Assembly: GCA_947508055.1 (NCBI GenBank)
Contig: CANNRR010000005.1
Location: 1-50,749, forward strand
Direction: 5' to 3'
Source of the DNA: Burkholderiales bacterium
Lineage (GTDB): Bacteria; Pseudomonadota; Gammaproteobacteria; Burkholderiales; Burkholderiaceae_C
DNA: 50,749 nucleotides
This document shows, in pieces, positions 17,992-26,952 of this stretch; within the stretch, counting starts at the first letter, position 1; the number at the start of each line of letters is the position of its first letter. The translations under genes and the position numbers were made by a program. Under the pieces are notes generated by a model. It was not told the origin of the DNA. It did no database searches and saw nothing but the letters and a program-made list of their open reading frames with translations.

Positions 17992-19308
17992 ATGACCTAT
18001 TTCGACGAAGCGACGGAAACCCTGCCGCGTGAGCAACTGGATGCCCTGCAATTGAACAAGCTGCAAATGATGATCTCTCACCTGTGGGAAAAGAACCGGT
18101 TCTACACCGAAAAGTGGAAAGCCGCAGGTGTGCAGCCATCTGATATCCATTCTCTGGGTGATCTGGCCCGGCTGCCGCTTACGAGAAAGACCGATCTAAC
18201 GAACGACCAAGCCACCCACGGCCCCTTTGGCACCAACCTAACCTATCCACTCGAAGCCTACGTCCGCATGCACCAGACCTCTGGCACCACCGGGACACCG
18301 TTGAAAGTGTTCGACACCATCGAATCCTGGGATTGGTGGGGTCGCTGTTGGGGACATGTTCTGGCGGGCGCGGGAGTCACCGCGTCGGACCGCGTTTTCC
18401 TGGCCTTCGCGTTTGGCCCCTTCATTGGTTTCTGGGCCGCAGTTGAGGGTGCCCGCAAGATCGGAGCCTTGATGATTCCGGGCGGTGGTCGCGATTCTCA
18501 GCAACGGCTTGAGATGATGCGTGCGGCAGGAGCTACGGTGCTGTGTTGCACGCCATCCTACGCACTGCGCATGGTGGAGATCGCGCACGAAATCGGCTTC
18601 GACATCCGATCGATACCCTTGAAAGCCACGGTCCACGCGGGCGAACCAGGTGCCAGCGTTCCCGCCGTCAAACAACGCATCGAAAGCTCTTGGGCCGCCA
18701 AATGCTTCGACCATGCAGGCGCTTCGGAAGTCGGGGCGCATTCTTTCGAATGTCATGTCCAGCCAGGTGGTACACATTTGATCGAAAGCGAATACATCGC
18801 TGAGGTGCTCAATCCTCTTACGGGCGAGGCAGTCTTGCCGGGTGATCGTGGCGAATTGGTGATAACCAACCTGGGGCGTTGGGGGTTCCCGGTAATACGC
18901 TACTGCACAGGTGACCTGGTGCAGGTAAATCTGGATCGCTGCCAATGCGGACGAACGTTGCTGCGTTTTGAAGGTGGCGTCTTAGGGCGGGCTGACGATA
19001 TGGTGACGGTACGCGGTGTCAATGTTTTTCCGGGTGGGATCGAGAACATCATCCGCAGTTTCACTGAAGTGGACGAATTTCGTGTCACCGTGAATAAAGT
19101 AAAACAAATGGACGAAATGGACATAGAAGTTGAGTTGTGCGCTGGTACTGACCCCGAACTGGTCCACGCGATCGTCAGCAAGCTCGATTCCATGCTCGGA
19201 TTTCGTCCACGAGTGAAGCAAGTTCTCCATAACGCATTGCCTCGCTTTGAGATGAAGGCCAAGCGTTTTTATGTCAAGCTTGACCCAGACCTGCCGGATA
19301 TCGTTTGA
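17992..19308 (+). CDS. PaaK-family arylacetate/aryl-CoA ligase, second copy
   Basis: A 438-residue AMP-forming ligase of the phenylacetate-CoA ligase family. It shows QTSGTTGTPLKVFDTIESW near residue 97, HAGASEVGAHSFEC, the VIRYCTGDLVQV block and GRADDMVTVRGVNVFPGG. It differs clearly from PadJ, with WDWWGRCWGHV after the P-loop and FGPFIGFWAAVEG in the substrate region, so it is an old paralogue. The substrate may be a substituted aryl acid or the acid made by the aldehyde oxidoreductase. The 134-base gap before it has no recognisable gene. The RBS is weak. Confidence 0.82.
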   Translation: MTYFDEATETLPREQLDALQLNKLQMMISHLWEKNRFYTEKWKAAGVQPSDIHSLGDLARLPLTRKTDLTNDQATHGPFGTNLTYPLEAYVRMHQTSGTTGTPLKVFDTIESWDWWGRCWGHVLAGAGVTASDRVFLAFAFGPFIGFWAAVEGARKIGALMIPGGGRDSQQRLEMMRAAGATVLCCTPSYALRMVEIAHEIGFDIRSIPLKATVHAGEPGASVPAVKQRIESSWAAKCFDHAGASEVGAHSFECHVQPGGTHLIESEYIAEVLNPLTGEAVLPGDRGELVITNLGRWGFPVIRYCTGDLVQVNLDRCQCGRTLLRFEGGVLGRADDMVTVRGVNVFPGGIENIIRSFTEVDEFRVTVNKVKQMDEMDIEVELCAGTDPELVHAIVSKLDSMLGFRPRVKQVLHNALPRFEMKAKRFYVKLDPDLPDIV

Positions 19309-19374
19309 TGTTCTCAACCATAGCGAAATCTCTTTTAGAGACACGAACTGAATCGGTCCACCGATGCCGATTTG

Positions 19375-20691
19375 TCAGAACCTCAACGCTACCAATGAGA
19401 TTGATGGAACGAACACCAGCAGCAGAATTCTGAGGCAATCTGATACCAGAAATGGAACAATCCCTTTGAAGGTTTCCTTCATCGGAACATCCTTGGCCAT
19501 GCTGCTGATGATAAATACGTTCATCCCAACCGGCGGTGTGATCAGGCCGATCTCAACCACCATCAGAGCCAGGATACCGAACCAGATCGCCTTTCCTTCT
19601 GGATCAAGTCCCCAGTAGTCGGTGCCCATGATGATGGGAAAGAATATCGGTATGGTCAGTAACAGCATCGACAGACTGTCCATAATGCAGCCAAGAAAAA
19701 GGTAGATGCCGATGATGACGGCGAGAATCACCAATGGCGAGTATCCCAGGCCGACCACCCATTTGGCTAGTTCAGTCGGCATTTGTGTCAGGGCGAGAAA
19801 CACGTTCATGATGTCAGCGCCAAGCAGGATGAGGAAGATCATCGCAGTTGCCTGAGCGGTGCCAAAGAGGCATGCGAGGAAACTTCGTCTGTTAAGTCCA
19901 CCTGATTTCCAAGCTACAAAACCCGTTGCAAGTGTGCCGATCGATGCCGCCTCGGTGGGGGTAAAGTAACCACCGTAAATGCCTCCGATAACGGTGATGA
20001 AGATCAACAGAACCGGCCAAGTGTTAACCAGCGCCTCTAGCCGGCCGGCCCATGACACGCGTTCGCCAGCGGGTGCCGCCATAGGATCAAGGCGTGCGAC
20101 GATTGCGATGACCAGCATGTAGCCAATCATGGCTATGATGCCCGGGATGAACGCTGCGACAAATAGTTTGGCAATATTTTGTTCGGTCAGAATGGCGTAA
20201 ATCACCAAGGGGACGGAAGGCGGTATCAAGATTCCAAGCGTACCACCGGCCGCAATGGCGGCGGTTGCCAGTCGCGGTGAATACTTGTGCTCGCGTAACT
20301 CGGGCAGGGCGACTTGCCCCATCGTCGCAGCCGTCGCCAGCGAGGAACCGCAAATCGCGCCGAAGCCGGCGCAGGCACCCACTGCGGCCATGGCCATGCC
20401 GCCGCGCCAGTGACCGATCATCGAGTTACCAGCACGAAATAGTGCCTTGGAAAGACCGCCGTGGGTTGCGAACTGACCCATCAACAGGAATAGCGGCACT
20501 ACAGAAAGGTCATAGACAGAGTAACGGGCAAACGCCGCATTCTTCATATGATTCAGCAGCGGATCGAGCCCCGCCACCCAAATGTAGCCAATCGAGCCAG
20601 CCACCATCATGGCCATCGCGATATGCATGCGCAATGCCAGCAGCAAGATCATCAAGCCGGCAATCAACATCCCCTGTTCGATGCCGGTCAT
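19375..20691 (-). CDS. dctM: TRAP transporter large membrane subunit (DctM)
   Basis: A 438-residue, strongly hydrophobic protein of the DctM family. It forms the ion-coupled channel of a tripartite ATP-independent transporter. The family's hallmark regions are visible: SVVPLFLLMGQFATHGGLSKALF, GAICGSSLATAATMGQVALPE, GGTLGILIPPSVPLVIYAILTEQN and LITPPVGMNVFIIS. The start codon overlaps the dctQ stop. A convergent gap of 66 bases separates it from the ligase gene. The substrate is unknown. Its position between two aromatic modules suggests an aromatic or carboxylic acid. Confidence 0.9.
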   Translation of the reverse strand: MTGIEQGMLIAGLMILLLALRMHIAMAMMVAGSIGYIWVAGLDPLLNHMKNAAFARYSVYDLSVVPLFLLMGQFATHGGLSKALFRAGNSMIGHWRGGMAMAAVGACAGFGAICGSSLATAATMGQVALPELREHKYSPRLATAAIAAGGTLGILIPPSVPLVIYAILTEQNIAKLFVAAFIPGIIAMIGYMLVIAIVARLDPMAAPAGERVSWAGRLEALVNTWPVLLIFITVIGGIYGGYFTPTEAASIGTLATGFVAWKSGGLNRRSFLACLFGTAQATAMIFLILLGADIMNVFLALTQMPTELAKWVVGLGYSPLVILAVIIGIYLFLGCIMDSLSMLLLTIPIFFPIIMGTDYWGLDPEGKAIWFGILALMVVEIGLITPPVGMNVFIISSMAKDVPMKETFKGIVPFLVSDCLRILLLVFVPSISLVALRF

Positions 20692-21212
20692 GGGTGCGCT
20701 CCGGTGATATCAGTCCAGGCCGTGTAGAGCGCGGCGCAGCCTAGCAAAAAGAACGACGGAACCATCGGAGCATAGCCCCACCAGGTGGGCAAATTCAACA
20801 GCATCGAGGCATCGCCGCTGTCCCGTAAGCCGACCATGCCAACCCAGATGCGCCAGGAAAAAAGAAACCCGGCAACGGACAAAACCAGACTGGCAACGAT
20901 ATCGAGTTTGCCGTTCACGCGGGCCGGAAAACCTGTGGTAAAAAAATCGACAATGATATGGCCGCGAATCATCTGACAGAACGGCAGCGACATCGCCACC
21001 GCAATGGCTGACATCGTTTGTACCAGTTCGTAGTCGCCCAGGATGGGTCTATCGAATACCCAACGACCGACGATGCTGGCCAACGACATCAGCGACATCA
21101 GGATCAGCATAACGCCGGCACAAACGGCGAATACTCGACAGGTCTTGTTAAGAACCTTTCCGACCGGGTCGCGCGGCCCCGATTCAATGTCGACATAGAC
21201 GGCATCAGCCAT
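20688..21212 (-). CDS. dctQ: TRAP transporter small membrane subunit (DctQ)
   Basis: A 174-residue protein with four hydrophobic segments (VCAGVMLILMSLMSLASIVG, YELVQTMSAIAVAMSLPFCQMI, IVASLVLSVAGFLFSWRI, VPSFFLLGCAALY), the DctQ layout. I place the start at the ATG at 21212, where AGGAGATACCC stands just upstream. An earlier in-frame start at 21248 would sit before that RBS. The gene overlaps dctM and follows dctP by 107 bases. Confidence 0.85.
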   Translation of the reverse strand: MADAVYVDIESGPRDPVGKVLNKTCRVFAVCAGVMLILMSLMSLASIVGRWVFDRPILGDYELVQTMSAIAVAMSLPFCQMIRGHIIVDFFTTGFPARVNGKLDIVASLVLSVAGFLFSWRIWVGMVGLRDSGDASMLLNLPTWWGYAPMVPSFFLLGCAALYTAWTDITGAHP

Positions 21213-21319
21213 GGGTATCTCCTGGATTGGGAACGGCATTGCCCCCATTTGTTGTAACGATCGGATAGGCAGGACCAGGCACCGACAGCGATCGGCTTGC
21301 GGTCCTGTTTCCTCAATAC

Positions 21320-22351
21320 CTACTTGGTGTTTTTCTTGATCAAGTCACGTGCTGCTTGCAGCAACTTCGGACCGTCATGCCCGAGCTTGGTCATGTTGGC
21401 AGCCCATTCGTCATCCAAACTGTCGGTGGCCTTTTTCCACTTTTCGAGTTCAGCCGCTCCGATCATGTTGATCACCACACCAGATTCCTTGACCTTCGCC
21501 CGTCCTGGGGCGTCATCGGCTTCCTGAATTCGGCCCATGGACGCGGACAACTCACGGCCGGAATTGGCATCGAGCACCTTTTTCAGGTCGGGTGCAAGCG
21601 ACTCGTATTTCGCCTTGTTCATCGCAACGATAAACACGGTGGTGTACAGAGCGTTGAAGGCGGGGTCTGTCTCGGTCGCGTACTTCACCAGCTCGTTGAC
21701 CTTGATGCTGGGCACTACCTGGTACGGAATCACCGCTCCGTCAATAACACCCTTCGACAACGCTTCAGGAACCGCTGGAACCGGCATTCCTACTGGGGTG
21801 GCGCCCAGCATGCCGAGCATCTTGTTGGTCAGGCGGGTTGGCGCGCGAAACTTCATGCCCTTAAAGTCCGCCAATGTGTTCATCTGCTTCTTAGTCGTGA
21901 ACAAGTAGCCAGGGCCATGCACATGGACCGCCAAAATGTGTGTGTCCTTGAACTCATGTTGGGAATGGGTCTGCACAAAGTCCCAGGCGGCCCGACTCGT
22001 TGCCTCTGCATTCGTCATCATGAAGGGCAGTTCAAATACCTCTGACATCGGAAAACGATTGGCCGAATAACCTGCTACCGTCCACACGACGTCGGCAACG
22101 CCGTCCTTCGCTTGGTCGTAGAGTTGCGGGGGAGTACCTCCAAGCTGCATTGCCGGGTAGATCTGGCACTTGATCCTGTTTGCCGACTCCTTAGCCAACT
22201 TTTCACACCAAGGCGCGAACACCCCGACCTGAATGAAGGTCGTCGCCGACAGGAAGTGGTGCACCTTGAGCGTGACCTCCTGTGCATGGACGGCCAAACC
22301 AAAGCTGGCGATGGACGCCGAGATCAATGTATGTACTAGCAACTTCTTCAT
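21320..22351 (-). CDS. dctP: TRAP transporter periplasmic solute-binding protein (DctP)
   Basis: A 343-residue extracytoplasmic binding protein. A Sec signal peptide is clear (MKKLLVHTLISASIASFGLAV, cleavage after HAQ or HAQE). The mature part shows the DctP pattern, including GGTPPQLYDQAKDGVADVVW, FRAPTRLTNKMLGMLGATPVG and the KGVIDGAVIPYQVV region. In this family a conserved Arg, here probably in KFRAPTR, binds the carboxylate of the ligand. The RBS AGGAGAA lies before the ATG. It is the first gene of the dctPQM unit. Confidence 0.9.
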   Translation of the reverse strand: MKKLLVHTLISASIASFGLAVHAQEVTLKVHHFLSATTFIQVGVFAPWCEKLAKESANRIKCQIYPAMQLGGTPPQLYDQAKDGVADVVWTVAGYSANRFPMSEVFELPFMMTNAEATSRAAWDFVQTHSQHEFKDTHILAVHVHGPGYLFTTKKQMNTLADFKGMKFRAPTRLTNKMLGMLGATPVGMPVPAVPEALSKGVIDGAVIPYQVVPSIKVNELVKYATETDPAFNALYTTVFIVAMNKAKYESLAPDLKKVLDANSGRELSASMGRIQEADDAPGRAKVKESGVVINMIGAAELEKWKKATDSLDDEWAANMTKLGHDGPKLLQAARDLIKKNTK

Positions 22352-22630
22352 TCGATTCTCCTCATGTTCTATGTCAACTAACGCTTGCCAAGAATACCCA
22401 GTCGTGCGACACGATAAGCCCCGAGCGAATGCTCGGCTTTCAACCCTGCCGTACCGGTTTTTGCTTATGAAATAGTGGTTTCAACGATTTGATTTCTCTA
22501 TAGTTCGTCCTTTCCTCAAACTAGGCCGGATGACTAAGGAAAGCCACCAAAAAAGTTGACACGAAGTTGGTTTGTATTGGCGACTTCAATCGTTCCGATT
22601 CAGACTATCAAACACAACGAATTCGGAAAC
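22352..22630. promoter_or_regulatory. Gap between hemerythrin and dctP genes, with a hairpin
   Basis: No gene is visible. CCGAGC-GAAT-GCTCGG (22421/22436 region, hairpin about 22416-22439) is a perfect six-pair stem. It is extended by AAG/CTT around a two-base bulge and flanked by short A/T runs, so it could act as a terminator or leader hairpin on either strand. The dctP promoter should also be here, but I could not place it. Confidence 0.35.
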
Positions 22631-23077
22631 CTACTGCAGCTTTTGATGCAGTTTGGAGAGAAATGTGGTCACCTGGTCCTTCAGATGATCGTCGCACATG
22701 GGGTACAGAATGTTCTCTTCCTTCATGTTGTGTTGCTGCAGCATGATGAGCAGGGTCTCGGCATTGCCTGAGTAATCGTCGGCGTCTTTCAGCGCCAACG
22801 TATCACGTGCCGCGGACATCAATTCACGCATTTGAACGTGCTCATCGCGCATCACCTGTGTCGGTCCCATCGTCATTCCGCTCGCGGCCTCGAATGCAGG
22901 AAAGAGGAAGTCTTCTTCTGCGGTAAAATGTCCCGTCATTGCTTCGAAAAAACTTGCGAAAGCTACGATGGCGCGATCCCATTCCTGCGCAGCAACCGCC
23001 TGTTCGACATCGGAAAAAATGTCGTCACAACGGCGATGGTCATCCGTCATGGCGTTCTTAATGTTGTTCATAGACAT
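22631..23077 (-). CDS. Hemerythrin-domain protein
   Basis: A 148-residue hemerythrin-like protein. The di-iron ligands are visible in order: DDHRRCD, GHFTAEEDFLFP, RDEHVQM and QQHNMKEENILYP, which give the H...HxxxE...H...HxxxxD/E pattern. Such proteins bind oxygen or sense and scavenge O2 and NO. It follows bzdZ by 68 bases in the same direction and may be read with the bzd operon. An oxygen-protective role for the reductase is inferred. A second ATG six bases further in (23071) is equally possible. Confidence 0.85.
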   Translation of the reverse strand: MSMNNIKNAMTDDHRRCDDIFSDVEQAVAAQEWDRAIVAFASFFEAMTGHFTAEEDFLFPAFEAASGMTMGPTQVMRDEHVQMRELMSAARDTLALKDADDYSGNAETLLIMLQQHNMKEENILYPMCDDHLKDQVTTFLSKLHQKLQ

Positions 23078-23125
23078 AAATAAGTTCGTTTAGAGGGCTT
23101 GACCGCCTCTGCCGGCAGTTCACAA

Positions 23126-23147
23126 AGTTGCTCCATCGCAGGCAACT
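23126..23147 (-). terminator. Weak hairpin at the end of bzdZ
   Basis: AGTTGC (23126-23131) and GCAACT (23142-23147) form a six-pair stem around a ten-base loop overlapping the bzdZ stop. There is no run of T after it, so at most a weak terminator or processing site. Confidence 0.25.
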
Positions 23148-23892
23148 AGTGAATGGTCATGCCGCCGTCTGCGGCGATGACCTGACCGGTAACGTAGGAT
23201 GACGCATCTGAGGCAAAGAATACAAAAACGGGAGCTACCTCCTGTGGCTCAGCCCAACGGCCCAGCGGTATCCGGTCCAAATATTTTTCCTTGAATCGCT
23301 CATCTGTCCTGATCGTTTCCGTCATGGGCGTAGCGGCTCCAGGGGCGATGGCATTTGCCGTGATATTGAAGCGCGCCAACTCCTTGGCGGTACTCTTGGT
23401 CATGCCCAGAATGCCCGCCTTGGCCGCGCTGTAGTTGATTTGACCGATGGTACCCAACACTCCAGCGGCTGAGGTGACATAGATGATGCGGCCATAGCGA
23501 CGCTCGATCATGCCGTCAACCACCGCTTGCAGACAGTTGAAGCTTCCGCTCAGGTGTACCGAGAGCACATCTTGCCACTGATCCTGGGTCATTTTGTGCA
23601 ACATTGCGGTGCGTGTGACACCGGCGTTGTTCACCAGGATGTCCACGCGCCCCCAAGTCTGCGTTACCAGTTTTGCCATGGCATCGACCTGCTCACGGAT
23701 GGCCACGTTGCAGGCCACGGCAATCGCCTGGCCACCTGCCGCGTTGATCCCGGCGGCAACACTTTGTGCAGACTCAATGTTCAGGTCGACGACCGCAACA
23801 CGGGCGCCTTCCCGGGCATAAGCCCTGGCCACGGCCGCGCCAATACCCTGACCGGCGCCAGTGACGATCGCAACCCTGTCTTTGAGCTGCAT
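23146..23892 (-). CDS. bzdZ: Short-chain dehydrogenase/reductase of the benzoyl-CoA operon
   Basis: A 248-residue SDR. The cofactor motif VTGAGQGIGAAVARAYAREG is at residues 9-28, NNAGV near 86, and the catalytic Ser...YSAAK pattern (VTSAAGVLG, INYSAAKAGI) near 138-158. The C-terminus ends ADGGMTIH. It is the last bzd gene, 4 bases after bzdY, which fixes the ATG at 23892. In Azoarcus bzdZ holds the same place. The likely step is oxidation of a 3-hydroxyacyl-CoA such as 3-hydroxypimelyl-CoA after ring cleavage, by context only. FabG-like acetoacetyl-CoA reductases look similar. Confidence 0.8.
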   Translation of the reverse strand: MQLKDRVAIVTGAGQGIGAAVARAYAREGARVAVVDLNIESAQSVAAGINAAGGQAIAVACNVAIREQVDAMAKLVTQTWGRVDILVNNAGVTRTAMLHKMTQDQWQDVLSVHLSGSFNCLQAVVDGMIERRYGRIIYVTSAAGVLGTIGQINYSAAKAGILGMTKSTAKELARFNITANAIAPGAATPMTETIRTDERFKEKYLDRIPLGRWAEPQEVAPVFVFFASDASSYVTGQVIAADGGMTIH

Positions 23893-23896
23893 GCTG

Positions 23897-25027
23897 TCAG
23901 GCCTTGGGCTTGGCCAGCACCTGCTCGGCGAAGCTGTCGTCGAACAACGCACCTTGCGCCACCAACTGCCGATATTTGACGAAATCGATCACGTCCTTAC
24001 CGGTGACTTTCTTGGCATCGAAGGCATTAAAGCCGAGATAGGCCTCATGATTCATATTGGCCGCCAACCAATGGCGATTGGCCAGCTTGAACTGATCCCA
24101 AAAAAACTTCTTCTTGCCACGAATTCCGTCAATGGATTTGATCAGGCAATGGGGAAAGAGGTTGGTGAACTTCCAGATCAGTTCGTTCACTGCTGCATCG
24201 AGCTTGCTGAAGTCGGTCGTGCATTGGGCCATCAGGTCCTTTGCCGCCTTGACCTGATCGGGAGCCACTGCTTCGCCATAGACCAGTTCGCCGTCATCGA
24301 CGTAGACATCGGTACGCACCAGAGGATTGCGCACCCACTGGCCGTCTTTCTTCAGAACAGGGACAACTTTGGTCACCAGGTTCTTGGCCCGCATCTTGTA
24401 GGCACTCCAGGTCTCGCAGGAAACGCAGTTATACATGGCGTCCTCCATGTTGAGCATCCAGGGCAAGAAGTCGGTGGAACCACCATCGGGCGCGCTGCCG
24501 TGCTTGGGTCCGGCCTGACCAAATATTGCCATGTCTGAGGTGACGGTCAGGTCGGTCGCCATGCCGATTTCCTGACCACCGGCAACACGCATCCCGTTGA
24601 CCCGGCAGATCACCGGTTTTTTGCAGTTGAGAATGCCGTCTACCATGGCGTTGAAAAGGTCCATGTACTCACCGTACTCATTGGGCCTCTTCGAATAGTA
24701 AGCAGAGTACTCGGCGGTGTTGCCGCCGGTGCAGAACGCCTTGTCGCCTACGGCGGTGAATACGACGGCAACAATCGAGCGGTCGCTGGAGGCACGCTGA
24801 AATCCGGCAATCACCGCCTTCACCATTTCGGTGGTGTAGGAGTTGTACTGCGATGGATTGTTGAGAATGATCCAGGAAGAAAACAACCCGTCAACAGTAT
24901 TGCCTTGTGGGTCGGTTATCGGGCGCTTTTCGTAGATGACAGAGGGCGCCTCAGTGCCGAAATGTTCCTCGCCAAGCAGGGCGTGGTCCTTGAGTTCATT
25001 GTCGCGGCGCAACCATTCGAGTGACAT
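23897..25027 (-). CDS. bzdY: 6-oxocyclohex-1-ene-1-carbonyl-CoA hydrolase (ring-cleaving)
   Basis: A 376-residue crotonase-family enzyme that adds water twice to 6-oxocyclohex-1-ene-1-carbonyl-CoA and opens the ring to 3-hydroxypimelyl-CoA. Family signs are FCTGGNTAEYSAYYSKRPNE, RVNGMRVAGGQEIGMATDL for the oxyanion hole, and GQAGPKHGSAPDGGSTDFLP. The length is well above the 260 residues of ordinary enoyl-CoA hydratases, as in Oah/BzdY. GAAAGAGAG precedes the ATG. It sits between bzdX and bzdZ, as in Azoarcus. Confidence 0.93.
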   Translation of the reverse strand: MSLEWLRRDNELKDHALLGEEHFGTEAPSVIYEKRPITDPQGNTVDGLFSSWIILNNPSQYNSYTTEMVKAVIAGFQRASSDRSIVAVVFTAVGDKAFCTGGNTAEYSAYYSKRPNEYGEYMDLFNAMVDGILNCKKPVICRVNGMRVAGGQEIGMATDLTVTSDMAIFGQAGPKHGSAPDGGSTDFLPWMLNMEDAMYNCVSCETWSAYKMRAKNLVTKVVPVLKKDGQWVRNPLVRTDVYVDDGELVYGEAVAPDQVKAAKDLMAQCTTDFSKLDAAVNELIWKFTNLFPHCLIKSIDGIRGKKKFFWDQFKLANRHWLAANMNHEAYLGFNAFDAKKVTGKDVIDFVKYRQLVAQGALFDDSFAEQVLAKPKA

Positions 25028-25049
25028 AGTATTTCTCTCTTTCTGTTGG

Positions 25050-26120
25050 TTAGTTGAAATCGGGGGTGAGGATGACGCGGCGCTGTAGTTTGCCGTGGTG
25101 GGCCTCGTCGAAGACCTGCTCGATCTGGCTCATGGGCCGTGTCTCGACGAAGGGTTCGAGCTGGATGCGCCCGTCCAGGCACATTTCCAGAACTGCCGGG
25201 TATTTGTCAGGCGTGCAGCCCCAGGTGCCAATGATCTCTGCATCGAAGGCCATGAGCTTGGAAAGCATGTAGCTTGTCTCCTCGGTGCCATAACCGACAA
25301 CCACCAGCATGCCAACAAAGGAAAGCAGTGACAAGGCTGTCTCCTGACCGGCCTTGGTGCCGGTGCATTCGAAGATCTTCCAACCGGCATTGGTCGAGAC
25401 ACCGGCTTCTTTGGCTATCGCCTTGAATCTCTCCTTCAGCTCCTTGGTGCTCAGGCCGCGCGGGTTGATCGTCGCATCAGCGCCAAAGCTTTCCATCTTC
25501 TGCAACTTCTCAGCGTTGACGTCGATACCAACGACCATTTTGGCACCCATGCCCTTGGCCACCTGCACCATGAAGCTGCCAACGCCGCCGGCCGCTCCAA
25601 CCACAACCACCAGATCGCCACTGCCAATCTTTGCACGAACGGCAGCCTGGTAGGGCGTGGTCACCGCATCAGCGATTACAGACAAGTGCTCGAGCGGAAT
25701 GTTCTTGCGGTCACCGACCACGCAGAGAAACTTGGCCTGGACGACGATGTGGCTGGAAAAACCGCCGTATATCCCCATGGAGTTTCCCGGCATCTTTTGA
25801 CTCAGGCAACGATTGCCTCTGCCTGACTTGCATAAGTCACATTCCCCACACGGAATCACCGCAGGGATGATCACTTCTTTGCCGATCATGCTGGCATCAC
25901 CACCGACGGCCACGCCACTAATTTCATGTCCCAGCGAAAGAGGTGGCTTTTGAACGGTCGCAACGCCCATGTAGTAGTACGAAAGGTCGGTGTGGCAGAC
26001 GCCGCAGCCACTGATCTTTACCACCACGTCGCCGGCTTGCAATGCCGGCATGGGGATGCGTGTTTTAAGCAGCTTGCCTGGCTCAGGCATTTGCCAGGTA
26101 TCAATGAATTCTGGAACCAT
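25050..26120 (-). CDS. bzdX: 6-hydroxycyclohex-1-ene-1-carbonyl-CoA dehydrogenase
   Basis: A 356-residue zinc-type medium-chain alcohol dehydrogenase that oxidises the 6-hydroxy intermediate to the 6-oxo compound with NAD+. The catalytic-zinc motif GCGVCHTDLSYYYMG is near residue 35, GHEISG near 64, and the structural-zinc Cys run CGECDLCKSGRGNRC near 95-109. The nucleotide loop is VVGAAGGVGSFMVQVA. The RBS GAGGAATAG is in place. The order W-X-Y matches known benzoyl-CoA operons. Confidence 0.92.
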   Translation of the reverse strand: MVPEFIDTWQMPEPGKLLKTRIPMPALQAGDVVVKISGCGVCHTDLSYYYMGVATVQKPPLSLGHEISGVAVGGDASMIGKEVIIPAVIPCGECDLCKSGRGNRCLSQKMPGNSMGIYGGFSSHIVVQAKFLCVVGDRKNIPLEHLSVIADAVTTPYQAAVRAKIGSGDLVVVVGAAGGVGSFMVQVAKGMGAKMVVGIDVNAEKLQKMESFGADATINPRGLSTKELKERFKAIAKEAGVSTNAGWKIFECTGTKAGQETALSLLSFVGMLVVVGYGTEETSYMLSKLMAFDAEIIGTWGCTPDKYPAVLEMCLDGRIQLEPFVETRPMSQIEQVFDEAHHGKLQRRVILTPDFN

Positions 26121-26155
26121 GTTCTATTCCTCAGTAAATGAAATTTGTTGCCGGA

Positions 26156-26938
26156 TCAGCTATTGCGCCAAGCCGGTTGACGCTTTTCCAAAAACGCTGC
26201 CAAACCCTCTTTTGCGTCATCGGTGCGCATCAATTCCTTGAGGTAGATGTGCTCCACAGTATCCAGCGCGGTGTCAAATGGTTTGTCAGCGGCTTCACGT
26301 ATCGCCCTACGCGTGCTGAGCAGTGCGACCCGGGAGAGCTTCATGAAAGGGGCTAAAAAAGACTGCACGTCAGCGGCGAAAGTCTCTCTTGGGAAGACGC
26401 GATTCACAAGCCCGATCGCCTTGCCCTCTTCGGCCAATAAGTTCTCGCCAGCCAGCAGTATCTCCATGGCCCGGGCGGGGGGTATCAGTCGCGGCAACAA
26501 TACTGCGGCCACCGGCGGAAAGACCGCCAGTTTGATCTCTGGTTGGCCGAACTTGGCGCCGGCGACGGCTACGATCATGTCGCACGCGATGGCCAGTTCC
26601 ATGCCGCCGCCCAAAGCCGCTCCGTTAACGACCGCAACTGTGGGCGCGGGCATCTTCTGCAGTCGACGAAATATTCCGTGGAATACATCGATCATCTGGT
26701 CGACCTTGTCCGGGGTGTGATCTGCCACTTCGACCCCGGCGGAAAATGCTTTTTCTCCGACGCCCGTGATCACCAGCAATTTTACCGTCCCATCGTTCAG
26801 ACACGTATCGAGCGCTGCGTTAATCTCGCCCATTGTCGGAATGTCCAGTACATTGAACGGAGGACGACTGATGGCAAGCGTGGCCAACCCATCGGCTACC
26901 CCGTACTGAATGAACTGAAATTGATGCGATGTAGTCAT
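26156..26938 (-). CDS. bzdW: Cyclohexa-1,5-diene-1-carbonyl-CoA hydratase
   Basis: A 260-residue crotonase-fold hydratase that adds water to the dienoyl-CoA product of benzoyl-CoA reductase. It shows AISRPPFNVLDIPTMGEIN, AFSAGVEVADHTPDKV, VNGAALGGGMELAIACDMIV and FGQPEIKLAVFPPVAAVLLP. These are characteristic of Dch/BzdW rather than of beta-oxidation hydratases. A long purine tract with AAGGAGAGAGAG is the RBS. It is followed by bzdX after 35 bases. Confidence 0.92.
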   Translation of the reverse strand: MTTSHQFQFIQYGVADGLATLAISRPPFNVLDIPTMGEINAALDTCLNDGTVKLLVITGVGEKAFSAGVEVADHTPDKVDQMIDVFHGIFRRLQKMPAPTVAVVNGAALGGGMELAIACDMIVAVAGAKFGQPEIKLAVFPPVAAVLLPRLIPPARAMEILLAGENLLAEEGKAIGLVNRVFPRETFAADVQSFLAPFMKLSRVALLSTRRAIREAADKPFDTALDTVEHIYLKELMRTDDAKEGLAAFLEKRQPAWRNS

Positions 26939-26952
26939 GGGTCTCTCTCTCC

